DNA of 64,000 nucleotides from an uncultured Oscillospiraceae bacterium (GTDB taxonomy: Bacteria; Bacillota; Clostridia; Oscillospirales; Oscillospiraceae). The first letter of the stretch is position 1. The number at the start of each line of letters is the position of its first letter. The notes beneath the pieces were generated by a model. That model was given only the letters and a program-made list of their open reading frames with translations. It was not told where the DNA came from and ran no database searches. The stretch is from assembly GCA_934565795.1 (NCBI GenBank), contig CAKTIM010000009.1, positions 11,232 to 75,231 of the forward strand, written 5' to 3'. Positions 49,379 to 56,901 of the stretch are shown piece after piece. A program made the translations under genes and the position numbers.

Positions 49379-50437
49379 ATGGCGACGATTCGAGAGATTT
49401 CCGAAAAGGCGAACGTATCCACCGCCACCGTCAGCAAGGTGCTCAATGGCAAGGGAAACGTCAGCAAGAAAACCCGGCAGATGATCCTGGACATCGCCCA
49501 GGAGCTGTGCTACCGCCCCAATCTGAACGCCCGCTACCTGAAATCCGGCCAGAGCAAAACCATCGGCATCATCACCGAGGATCTGACCGTTTTCAACGCC
49601 CCGGAGATCGTGGACGGCATTGCCGCCGCCTGCGACGACGCGGGCTACAGCTACATTCTGGGCAATCTGCGCTTCTACAAGCGCTACGGCAACGGTCCCA
49701 AGGATTTAAAGGAGAGCACCGCCCTGGTCCACGCTGCGGTAAACGATATGCTCTCCAAGCAGGTGGACGGCATTATCTACATCGGCTGCCACAGCCATGT
49801 GGTGGTGTCGCTGTCCGAGCACAAGGAGGCAAAATTCGTCTGCGCCTACTGCATCAGTGAGGACGAGTCCATTCCCTCCGTCATTTATAATGATGAGCAG
49901 GCCGCCTCAGATGTGACGGAGCTGCTGATCCGGCAGGGCGACACCCGCATCGGCATGATCACCGGCCCCATGGAGAGCAGCAACGCCGCCAACCGCACCC
50001 GTGGGCACCAGCAGGCGCTGTTCCGCCACGGCATCCCCTACGATCCCTCCCTGACCCTGGTGGGCGACTGGGAACGGGACTGCGGCTTTACCCTGGGCGG
50101 GCAGCTGGTGCGTGCGGGGGTCACCGCCATCTTCGCCCACAACGACCTGATGGCCCTGGGCGTGCTGGACTACTGCAACGCCAACGGCATCAACGTAGGC
50201 CGGGACCTGCGGCTGATCGGCTTCGACAACCGGGAGATCGCCTCCGTCTGCCGCCCCCAGCTGTCCACCGTGGCCCTGCCCCTGTTTGAGATCGGCCAGA
50301 CCGCCGCCCACGAGCTCATCGCCATCCTCGCCGGCTCCCCCCCCACCCGCCACACCATCATGCTGGACTGCACCGTCATCGAACGCGAATCCACCAAAGG
50401 AACCGACCGGGATCCAGAAAAGCTCCCACCCCTGTAG
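49379..50437 (+). CDS. LacI family transcriptional repressor
   Basis: 352 residues. N-terminal helix-turn-helix MATIREISEKANVSTATVSK with VLNGKGNVSKKTRQMIL, hinge helix near LCYRPNLNARYLKSGQS, and a periplasmic-binding-like effector domain (IGIITEDLTVFNAPEIVDGI; AIFAHNDLMALGVLDY; RLIGFDNREIASVCRPQLS). ATG 49379 has AAAGGAG 8 nt upstream. It diverges from GH127 and very likely represses it and itself, responding to an arabinose-derived sugar. The stop codon TAG is part of repeat R2, which starts at 50434, so the last residues may have been changed by the repeat's insertion. Confidence 0.94.
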   Translation: MATIREISEKANVSTATVSKVLNGKGNVSKKTRQMILDIAQELCYRPNLNARYLKSGQSKTIGIITEDLTVFNAPEIVDGIAAACDDAGYSYILGNLRFYKRYGNGPKDLKESTALVHAAVNDMLSKQVDGIIYIGCHSHVVVSLSEHKEAKFVCAYCISEDESIPSVIYNDEQAASDVTELLIRQGDTRIGMITGPMESSNAANRTRGHQQALFRHGIPYDPSLTLVGDWERDCGFTLGGQLVRAGVTAIFAHNDLMALGVLDYCNANGINVGRDLRLIGFDNREIASVCRPQLSTVALPLFEIGQTAAHELIAILAGSPPTRHTIMLDCTVIERESTKGTDRDPEKLPPL

Positions 50438-50689
50438 GGGTCGGCAACCTGCCGACCCTCAACCTGACGGTTTCGGAAGCAGTGAAGATCAACGTATAAC
50501 CTAAAGGGTACATCCCCAAGCTTCCCTAAGGGGTGTTGCAGAGCGCAGCGAATCTTTAATTACAATCATTGCCGGTGGCAATGATACCATAATTAATTAG
50601 CTGTCGCCGCAGCGACTGAAGAGGGCACTCAGGTGATGGTTTTGAAAAAGATTTGGCTAAAAAGGTAGAATGTTCAACACTTTGAGTGC
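50434..50689 (+). repeat. R2 repeat with nested 67-bp palindromic element (50532-50598)
   Basis: Starts GTAGGGGTCGGCAACCTGCC (perfect hairpin GGTCGGCA/TGCCGACC), continues ACATCCCCAAGCTTCCC. The nested element GTGTTGCAGAGCGCAGCGAA to TACCATAATTAATT with core CATTGCCGGTGGCAATG follows. After it AGCTGTCGCCGCAGCGACTG and GAAGAGGGCACTCAGG. Its first bases supply the lacI stop codon. Confidence 0.85.
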
Positions 50690-50874
50690 GTAGGGGCGGA
50701 TATTAGCCGCCCGAACCCCCGCCACTTCGATAGCACCCCATTGAATGGTATCAGCCGAAAACCACCGCCTGCGTAGGGGTCGGCAATTTGTCGACCCGCC
50801 GGGTACCGGGATTGAGCGGTTCGTCTATACAGCTCACTTTCGTTACCTTTCGGGCGGCTGATATCCGCCCCTAC
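50690..50874 (+). repeat. R1 repeat, copy c
   Basis: 185 bp, inverted ends GTAGGGGCGGATATTAGCC and GGCTGATATCCGCCCCTAC; interior GGTACCGGGATTGAGCGGTT in the same orientation as copy a. Follows R2 directly, as at 56458 and 59238. The middle of the left half differs from other copies. Confidence 0.8.
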
Positions 50875-50879
50875 GGAGG

Positions 50880-51136
50880 GGTGCGTACCATTCAACTTAC
50901 CCTTAATAAAGGACGTACTGCGGTGGCCCTCTTCAGTCAGGCCTACGGCCTGCCAGCTTCCCCCAAGGGAAGCTTTGGTGGTAATTGCAACCTGCTCCCA
51001 TTCAACGTACCGCTCTGTTTCGCCACGCTGCGGGGTGACAAATTGCCGTCCCCTACGAACTCAGAAACTTTTGGCTATTTTCATTCAATTATCAGCTCAA
51101 TCCCGCGACGTTTCGGGCGGCTGGTATCCGCCCCTA
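50880..51136 (+). repeat. R3 block plus right half of an R1 copy
   Basis: 50880-51030 matches 59425-59581 (ACCATTCAAC, CCTCTTCAGTCAGGCCTACG, GCCTGCCAGCTTCCCC, GGAAGCTTT). 51032-51136 is the right half of R1 (TGACAAATTGCCGTCCCCTA to GGCTGGTATCCGCCCCTA). The gap 50438-51243 between lacI and the SDR gene is otherwise empty. Confidence 0.75.
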
Positions 51137-51148
51137 TGTGCTCAGAAG

Positions 51149-51186
51149 GCCCCTGCTTTCATGTCACGAAAGCAGGGGCTTCTTTG
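51149..51186. terminator. Hairpin after the SDR gene (end of R-repeat array)
   Basis: GCCCCTGCTTTC (51149-51160) and GAAAGCAGGGGC (51168-51179) form a 12-bp perfect stem, followed by TTCTTTG on + and TTCTGAG on -. It is well placed to end transcription of the SDR gene, whose stop is 60 bp away. Confidence 0.6.
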
Positions 51187-51243
51187 TCAGCAGGAGCGGA
51201 ACAGGCTGTCCCGGCTCCGCTGCTGTCGCTTTATGGAATTCTT

Positions 51244-51948
51244 TTACCGCATCCGAATTTCCCAGACGGTGTTGTTTGCCAGGCAGGCGTAGAGAATGCC
51301 CTGCGCCACATCCTCTGGGGTTTCCCAATTGGATGCGTCGACCCGTTCCTGCGTTCTGCCGAAGCCGATTTCAAACTCCGTCTTGGTCGCGCTGGGACAT
51401 ACCACGCAGGTTTTGATTCCCTCACCGGCCAGCTCCTTGCTGATTGCCTGGGACAGGCCCCGCTGGGCGAACTTTGTCATGGTGTATATCGTCTCGTCCT
51501 CATGCCCAATGTGACCCGTTACCGATGAGACGAAAATGATTCTCCCCTCCCGGCGCTTCAGCATATCCATTACGGCGTACTTTGAGAACAGGAACGACGA
51601 AAACACATTGGTATCCATCAGCTCCCTGTAATCTTCGGCGGTGGAATCGACCAGCTTCACCATGCGGCCAATGCCTGCGTTGTTGACCAGAATATCCACC
51701 TTGCCAAAGGTCTCCACCGCCAGTGCCACCGTCTTGACGGCGGTCTCCTCCAGGCGTACATCGCCCGCATAATATACCGCTCTGCCGCCCAGCTCTGCAC
51801 ATCTTTGCACGCAAGCCTCCAGCCGCTCCGTCCTCCTGCCGGTCAGCACCAGATTGCAGCCCTCGGCAGCCAATGCATAGGCGGCGGCTCTGCCAATGCC
51901 GGAGCTTGCTCCAGTGATAATGGCCGTCTTTCCCGTCAGCTTTCCCAT
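51244..51948 (-). CDS. Short-chain dehydrogenase/reductase
   Basis: 234 residues. Classical SDR: cofactor motif AIITGASSGIGRAAA, then LVNNAGIGRMVKLVD, catalytic Ser in FVSSVTGHIG and YxxxK in TIYTMTKFAQRG. Arg residues after the second strand (TGRRTERL) suggest NADP(H). ATG 51948 has AAAGGAG 8 nt upstream; an in-frame GTG 18 bp earlier overlaps that site. It is downstream of a sugar O-acetyltransferase gene (14-bp gap), so they are co-transcribed. Substrate unknown. Confidence 0.92.
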   Translation of the reverse strand: MGKLTGKTAIITGASSGIGRAAAYALAAEGCNLVLTGRRTERLEACVQRCAELGGRAVYYAGDVRLEETAVKTVALAVETFGKVDILVNNAGIGRMVKLVDSTAEDYRELMDTNVFSSFLFSKYAVMDMLKRREGRIIFVSSVTGHIGHEDETIYTMTKFAQRGLSQAISKELAGEGIKTCVVCPSATKTEFEIGFGRTQERVDASNWETPEDVAQGILYACLANNTVWEIRMR

Positions 51949-51962
51949 GGGTTGATCTCCTT

Positions 51963-52532
51963 TCACAAATCGTTTTCAATATCCTTGATTTTCCTTGCAG
52001 GAACGCCGCCGACCAGGCAGTTATCAGGGACATCCTTCGTCACGACGGCACCTGCGGCGATAACCACATTGTTCCCGATCGTCACACCGGGAAGAATGGT
52101 TACGTTCCCCCCGATCCAGACGTCATCCCCAATGGTAACCGGCTTTCCGATTCCCAGGTGCTCTCTGCGCCCCTTTGGTGTGATCGGGTGATTCACTGTG
52201 GTGATCAGCGTATTGGGGCCGATCATCACATAGTTGCCAATATGTACCGGCATGATATCCAGGATTGTGACGTTATAATTGGTCAGAAATTGATCGCCAA
52301 CGAAGATATTTTTTCCGCTGTCACACTGAAAGCCCGGACACAGACATACGTCCCGGCCAACAGCGCCAAAAAAGCGCTGAATGAGCAATGCCTGCTCTGC
52401 CTCCGTCGCATCTGCATCCTGCATCCTCCGAAGCTCCCGGCAAAAACCAATGGCGTTCAGCTTTCTGTTATTGACACCCGCATCCCAGAAATCATAAGGG
52501 AGTCCGGCGTCCAGCTTTTCCGATTCTGTCAT
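51963..52532 (-). CDS. Sugar O-acetyltransferase (maltose/galactoside acetyltransferase family)
   Basis: 189 residues. The N-terminal Mac domain (DAGLPYDFWDAGVNNRKLNA) precedes a left-handed beta-helix of hexapeptide repeats (IGNYVMIGPNTLITTVNHPI with the catalytic His, then IGDDVWIGGNVTILPGVTIG). It acetylates a sugar hydroxyl using acetyl-CoA. ATG 52532 follows AAAGGAG. Divergent from the AraC-type gene. Confidence 0.92.
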   Translation of the reverse strand: MTESEKLDAGLPYDFWDAGVNNRKLNAIGFCRELRRMQDADATEAEQALLIQRFFGAVGRDVCLCPGFQCDSGKNIFVGDQFLTNYNVTILDIMPVHIGNYVMIGPNTLITTVNHPITPKGRREHLGIGKPVTIGDDVWIGGNVTILPGVTIGNNVVIAAGAVVTKDVPDNCLVGGVPARKIKDIENDL

Positions 52533-52568
52533 TATCAGGTTCTCCTTTCCTGCACTGAGCTACAAGGA

Positions 52569-52624
52569 ATTATAGCAGAATCGAAAAATAGAATATTGTA
52601 CATGTGTCTGCTCTGTGATAGAAT
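52569..52624. promoter_or_regulatory. Divergent promoters of the acetyltransferase and AraC-type genes
   Basis: Plus strand: TTGTAC (52596-52601), 17-bp spacer, TAGAAT (52619-52624). Minus strand: a perfect TATAAT (52569-52574) with no clear -35 box. The plus-strand start near 52631 fixes the AraC-type gene start to ATG 52651. Confidence 0.55.
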
Positions 52625-52650
52625 TGTTATGGAAAGTGAGGTTGCCGGTG

Positions 52651-53415
52651 ATGGACGAGGCAGTAAACGAGAGGAAGCTTCAATATCTGGAGTATCTCCA
52701 CCGGGAGACATCCGACCGGCACCATACCGATACGGAGGATGCATATCAATATGCCCTGCTGCGCATGGGCGACCCCAGAGCGGTGGAGGAAGCAATCAAG
52801 ATGTTTTCCTCCAATTTGACGGGGCATATTTCCGATGACCCTGTGCGCAATTATAAATATCTGTTCGTTGCCTCTGTTACGCTGGCCAGCCGCAGCGCCA
52901 TTGCAGGCGGCATGGATGCGGAGCGGGCGTATAATATCAGCGACTTGTATATTCTGAAAATGGATACCCTGCAAACCGTGGAGGATGTCAAGGCGCTTCA
53001 CGCCGACATGTTCGCCTTTTATACCCGAGAAATGGCCGCGATAGACCGGGTAAAGGTGTATTCAAAGCCGGTTGTGCTGTGTATGGATTATATTTTCAAC
53101 CACCTTTACGAAACCATCCGCACAGACACGCTGGCCCAGCAGGCAGGGCTGAATCGGAGCTATCTGTCGACCCTGTTTAAAAGGGAGACCGGGCAATCCA
53201 TTGCGGCCTATGTTCTCTCCAAGCGCATAGAGGCGGCGCAGAATATGCTTCGGTTCACGGATTATTCCTACGCGGAAATCGCGGCAATTCTTGCTTTCAG
53301 CTCTCAAAGTCATTTTATCCGCGCTTTCCGCACCCAAACGGGATATACGCCGAAGGCATACCGCAATCAGTTTTTCCGTGCCCCGACAGAGGCCGCGGCA
53401 GTCCCCACAGAATAG
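52651..53415 (+). CDS. AraC family transcriptional regulator
   Basis: 254 residues. The C-terminal ~100 residues are two helix-turn-helices: DTLAQQAGLNRSYLSTLFKR and SYAEIAAILAFSSQSHFIRA with FRTQTGYTPKAYR, the AraC signature. The N-terminal part (KLQYLEYLHRETSDRHHTDT) is not a cupin and resembles the YesN-like or DNA-binding-only group; effector unknown. It precedes the tartronate-semialdehyde reductase gene by 13 bp, and so may control that operon and the divergent acetyltransferase-SDR pair. Confidence 0.9.
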   Translation: MDEAVNERKLQYLEYLHRETSDRHHTDTEDAYQYALLRMGDPRAVEEAIKMFSSNLTGHISDDPVRNYKYLFVASVTLASRSAIAGGMDAERAYNISDLYILKMDTLQTVEDVKALHADMFAFYTREMAAIDRVKVYSKPVVLCMDYIFNHLYETIRTDTLAQQAGLNRSYLSTLFKRETGQSIAAYVLSKRIEAAQNMLRFTDYSYAEIAAILAFSSQSHFIRAFRTQTGYTPKAYRNQFFRAPTEAAAVPTE

Positions 53416-53428
53416 AGGAGAATGCACT

Positions 53429-54313
53429 GTGACAATTGGATTCATCGGCCTTGGGATCATGGGGAAGCCCATGGTGCGCAATTTGATTCAAAAGGGATAT
53501 GGAAAGATTCTGGTGTGGAACCGCAGCCGGGCAGCCATTGATATCTGCGTTGGCTACGGCGCGTGCGCCTCCACCCCCAGGGAAATCGGCGAAAGCTGCG
53601 ACGTGGTGATCACCATGCTGCCTGATTCTCCCCAGGTCAGGGAGGTCATGCTGGGGCAGGACGGCGTCGCCGCCTATATGCGTCCCGGTTCTGTGTTCAT
53701 CGACTGTTCCTCCATCAATCCCGTTGCCTCCAGGGAAATCGCGCAGGCCCTGGCTGCTAAGGGCGTGGAGATGCTGGACGCGCCGGTATCCGGCGGGGAG
53801 CCGAAGGCCATCGACGGCACTCTGAGCTTCATGGTGGGCGGCAAGCAGGCAGTCTTTGACGCATACAAGGGGCTGCTGCTTGCCATGGGTGCCTCCGCCG
53901 TCCGCTGCGGCGAGGTTGGCGCCGGGAATACCGCCAAGCTGGCAAACCAGATCGTCGTCGCCTGCAACATTCAGGCGGTGGCGGAGGCGCTGACCCTGGC
54001 CCAGAAGGCAGGCGTCGCGCCGGAGGAGGTGCTTCGAGCGATTCGCGGCGGGCTGGCCGGTTCCGCCGTCATGGACGCCAAGGCCCCCATGATGCTCACA
54101 GGCGACGACCGGGCCGGCTTCAAGGTCGATCTGCACATCAAGGATCTGAATAACGTCCTGGCTTGCGCGCACGCGGTGGGCGCCTCCGTGCCCATGACCG
54201 CCTCGGTTATGGAAATCCTGCAATGGCTCCACGCCCACGACTACGGCGAATGCGACCACAGCGCCATTGCAAAATACTACGAGTATCTGACGAACGTTCA
54301 AATTGGAAGGTAA
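53429..54313 (+). CDS. garR: NAD-binding beta-hydroxyacid dehydrogenase, tartronate semialdehyde reductase-like
   Basis: 294 residues, GTG start with AGAGGAGA 8 nt before. N-terminal Rossmann motif IGFIGLGIMGKPMVRNL, substrate-binding DAPVSGGEPKAIDGTLSF, catalytic Lys in GAGNTAKLANQ. The family includes 2-hydroxy-3-oxopropionate reductase (GarR/GlxR), 3-hydroxyisobutyrate dehydrogenase and others. The next gene is a glycerate kinase, so reduction of tartronate semialdehyde to D-glycerate is the best guess. No aldolase for glucarate/galactarate or glyoxylate carboligase is nearby. Confidence 0.85.
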   Translation: MTIGFIGLGIMGKPMVRNLIQKGYGKILVWNRSRAAIDICVGYGACASTPREIGESCDVVITMLPDSPQVREVMLGQDGVAAYMRPGSVFIDCSSINPVASREIAQALAAKGVEMLDAPVSGGEPKAIDGTLSFMVGGKQAVFDAYKGLLLAMGASAVRCGEVGAGNTAKLANQIVVACNIQAVAEALTLAQKAGVAPEEVLRAIRGGLAGSAVMDAKAPMMLTGDDRAGFKVDLHIKDLNNVLACAHAVGASVPMTASVMEILQWLHAHDYGECDHSAIAKYYEYLTNVQIGR

Positions 54314-54332
54314 ATCCTTCGGGGAGGCCGCC

Positions 54333-55568
54333 ATGTCAATTTATACCGATGCCAGCAGCATCATCGCCGCCGCGCTACATGCGGCGCAGCCCGATACCGC
54401 CGTGGCCCAGGCCCTGTGCCAGCTCCCCCCATACGCCGGACGGCTGGTTTTGATTGCCGCCGGGAAGGCAGCCTGGCAGATGGCTGCCGCCGCCCACAGG
54501 CAGCTGGGGCGCAAAATCTCCGGCGGCGTGGTAATCACCAAATACGGACATGCCCAGGGGGCCATCGGCAACCTGGAGATTTTTGAGGCCGGGCATCCCG
54601 TGCCCGACGGGAATTCCTACCGGGCCACCCAGGCCGCCATTGCGGCGGTATCGGAGCTGACCGAGCACGATCTGGTGCTCTTCCTGCTGTCCGGCGGCGG
54701 GTCGGCACTGTTTGAAAAGCCGCTGATCACGCCGGAGGAATTGGAGAACATCACCCGTCAGCTATTGGCCTGCGGGGCGGATATCACGCAGATCAACACC
54801 CTGCGCAAGCGGTTCTCCGCCGTCAAGGGCGGCAGGTTTGCCCGGCTGTGCGCCCCGGCCCAGGTGTTTTCCATCATTCTTTCCGATGTGCTGGGCGATC
54901 CGCTGGATATGATCGCCTCCGGCCCCGCCTACCCCGACTCCACCACCTCGGCCCAGGCCCTGGCAATCGCCGAAAAATATCGCCTGAAGCTCAGCGATGC
55001 CGCCCGTGCCTGCCTGCTGGAGGAGACGCCCAAGGCGCTTAGCAACGTGCAGAGCGTAGTCACCGGCTCCGTCCGGCAGCTGTGTACCGCCGCAGCCGAA
55101 ACCGCCGCCGCGCTGGGCTATGCTCCCTTTGTCCTTTCCAACTGCATCTGCTGCGAGGCCCGGGAGGCTGGCAGCTTCTTGGCCTCCATCGCCCGGTACC
55201 ACGCGGATACGGACAAATCCCTTGCCTTCCTTTTCGGCGGCGAGACCGTGGTGCATCTGACCGGCCAGGGCCTAGGCGGCCGGAATCAGGAGCTTGCCCT
55301 GAGCGCCGCCAGGGGAATCGCGGGGCTGGAAAATGCCCTCATCTTCTCCCTCGGCTCCGACGGCACCGACGGCCCCACCGACGCCGCCGGCGGCCTGGTA
55401 GACGGCGCTTCCATGGCCCGCCTCCAATCCCTGGGCATCCAAATCGACGACGTGCTGCAAAACAACGATGCCTACCACGCCCTACAGGCCATCGACGGTC
55501 TGATCCTCACCGGCCCCACCGGCACAAACGTAAACGACCTGTCGGTGCTGCTCATCAAGCGCCCATAA
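54333..55568 (+). CDS. Glycerate 2-kinase (MOFRL family)
   Basis: 411 residues. Two domains: DUF4147 N-terminal half (VLIAAGKAAWQMAAAAHRQL; VITKYGHAQGAI; GHPVPDGNSYRATQAA; LFLLSGGGSALFEKP) and the C-terminal MOFRL domain (FLFGGETVVHLTGQGLGGRN then ALIFSLGSDGTDGPTDAAGG). The family phosphorylates D-glycerate to 2-phosphoglycerate (or hydroxypyruvate reductase in older names). ATG 54333 has GGGGAGG; an in-frame TTG overlaps garR. With GarR it funnels tartronate semialdehyde into glycolysis. Confidence 0.93.
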   Translation: MSIYTDASSIIAAALHAAQPDTAVAQALCQLPPYAGRLVLIAAGKAAWQMAAAAHRQLGRKISGGVVITKYGHAQGAIGNLEIFEAGHPVPDGNSYRATQAAIAAVSELTEHDLVLFLLSGGGSALFEKPLITPEELENITRQLLACGADITQINTLRKRFSAVKGGRFARLCAPAQVFSIILSDVLGDPLDMIASGPAYPDSTTSAQALAIAEKYRLKLSDAARACLLEETPKALSNVQSVVTGSVRQLCTAAAETAAALGYAPFVLSNCICCEAREAGSFLASIARYHADTDKSLAFLFGGETVVHLTGQGLGGRNQELALSAARGIAGLENALIFSLGSDGTDGPTDAAGGLVDGASMARLQSLGIQIDDVLQNNDAYHALQAIDGLILTGPTGTNVNDLSVLLIKRP

Positions 55569-55572
55569 AAAA

Positions 55573-55621
55573 GGGAGTACAGCAATCGGCCAACACCGAT
55601 GGGCTGTACTCCCCTTTTCTT
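55573..55621. terminator. Bidirectional terminator between glycerate kinase and XRE genes
   Basis: GGGAGTACAGC (55573-55583) pairs with GCTGTACTCCC (55603-55613), and inside ATCGG pairs with CCGAT. TTTTCTT follows on the plus strand and a run of T on the minus strand. The converging genes end on both sides. Confidence 0.88.
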
Positions 55622-55632
55622 CAGAGCTTCCC

Positions 55633-56076
55633 TTATTTCTGCTTCCAGTGCTTCAGCTCCGGGAGCTTTTGGGCCAGGTATTCGCGCACCTGGTCTTCCG
55701 GCCATGCGTCGGTGGACATGTGCTTGGCGCAATAGTCGATCAGCGTATTCAGATCCTCATAGGTAAATTTTCCGTCGGAATAGCACCACTGGCAGTAGTC
55801 CTCGTTAATGCTGCCATCCGGCTCCCGGCTGAGGATGCTGTCCTCCAGGGGCATGCCGCAGCACTGGCAAAACAGCTGCCTGGGGCTGCCCAGCAGCGTA
55901 TTGATGGACACGCTGAAAAGCGCCGACAGCTGCTTGAGGGTTTCCGTATTGGGCACCGTCTCCCCGTTTTCCCACCGGGACACCGCCTGCCGGGTAACAT
56001 AAACCCGCTGCGCCAGCCCATCCTGTGACAGCCCGCTCTTTTCACGAAGCTGCAAAATAACATCCTTTGTTTCCAT
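55633..56076 (-). CDS. XRE family regulator with zinc-ribbon domain
   Basis: 147 residues. N-terminal helix-turn-helix (LREKSGLSQDGLAQRVYVTR, then QAVSRWENGETVP), residues 1-65. From about 70 a putative zinc-ribbon: FCQCCGMPLEDS with a second Cys pair YCQWCYSDG. Proteins of this shape are common in Clostridia and may sense metals or stress; target unknown. It is not adjacent to an obvious partner gene. Confidence 0.87.
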   Translation of the reverse strand: METKDVILQLREKSGLSQDGLAQRVYVTRQAVSRWENGETVPNTETLKQLSALFSVSINTLLGSPRQLFCQCCGMPLEDSILSREPDGSINEDYCQWCYSDGKFTYEDLNTLIDYCAKHMSTDAWPEDQVREYLAQKLPELKHWKQK

Positions 56077-56202
56077 TTTTCTCTGCCTCCTTTTTCCGTA
56101 TCATAGCAAAGGGCCGCACAAAAAGCAAGCAACACGCTGTTGCCCCCCAGGTATCGCAAAAGGCGGCAGCCAGCCTCACCGCGCAGCAAAGCCCCTCCCC
56201 CC

Positions 56203-56457
56203 GTAGGGGTCGGCAACCTGCCGACCCTCAACCCCACGGTTTAGGAAGCAGTAAAGGTGAACGTATACCGTAAAAGGATACATCCCTAAGCTTCCCTGTG
56301 GGGTGTTGCAGAGCGCAGCGAATCTTTAATTACAATCATTGCCGGTGGCAATGATACAATAATCAATTAGCTGTCGTCGCAGCGACTGAAGAGGGCATTC
56401 AGGTAATGGCTTTGAGAGATTGGGTTAAAAAGGTAGAATCCAAAACATTTTGAGCCC
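56203..56457 (+). repeat. R2 repeat with nested 67-bp palindromic element (56302-56368)
   Basis: Same order and sequence as 50434-50689 with small changes: GTAGGGGTCGGCAACCTGCC, ACATCCCTAAGCTTCCC, nested element with CATTGCCGGTGGCAATG, AGCTGTCGTCGCAGCGACTG, TTGGGTTAAAAAGGTAGAAT. Confidence 0.85.
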
Positions 56458-56704
56458 GTAGGGGTGGTGCTCCGCGCAGCGAATCAAAATATCAATGATT
56501 GCCAGTGGCAATCATACAATTGATTCATCGGATACCAGCCGCCCGAAAGGTAATGAACGTGAGCTGTATAGCCGAACCGCTCAATCCCGGTACCCAGCGG
56601 GGCGACAAATTGCCGCCCCCTACGAACTCAGAAACTTTTGGCTATTTCCATTCAACTGACAGCCCAATCCCGGTACATGGCGGGCGGCTGGTAGCCGCCC
56701 CTAC
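56458..56704 (+). repeat. R1 repeat, copy d, split by a 64-bp palindromic insert (56465-56528)
   Basis: Copy d reads GTAGGGG, then 64 bp of insert, then CGGATACCAGCCGCCC and a normal R1 to GGCTGGTAGCCGCCCCTAC. The insert itself is a hairpin: GAATCAA and TGATTGCC arms around AGT. It resembles the nested element in R2 (GCGCAGCGAATC and the GATTGCC/GGCAATC core). Confidence 0.85.
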
Positions 56705-56807
56705 GGATGGCCTGCTCCCATTCACCGCACCGCTGCCAAAACCGCAACGTCGCGGGCACCTGCTATCCGCCCCCACTTAATTACTCTACCAATTCCCCAA
56801 AAAATGC

Positions 56808-56836
56808 TTGCGTTTTCTTCTAAAATATGGTATAAT
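56808..56836 (+). promoter_or_regulatory. Promoter of the second secreted repeat-protein gene
   Basis: TTGCGT (56808-56813), 17-bp spacer, perfect TATAAT (56831-56836), 66 bp before the start codon. Confidence 0.7.
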
Positions 56837-56901
56837 GTAAGGTGTACATACCACGTAAGTCAAAACCACCGTTTCGGACTGCTTGAAGGAGGAAAATCAT
56901 T

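Noticed and set aside
50434-51136. CRISPR array suspected because of repeated GTAGGGGCGG units
   Set aside because: Repeats are not evenly spaced, occur on both strands, and the sequence between them is itself conserved, so there are no spacers; no cas genes nearby.
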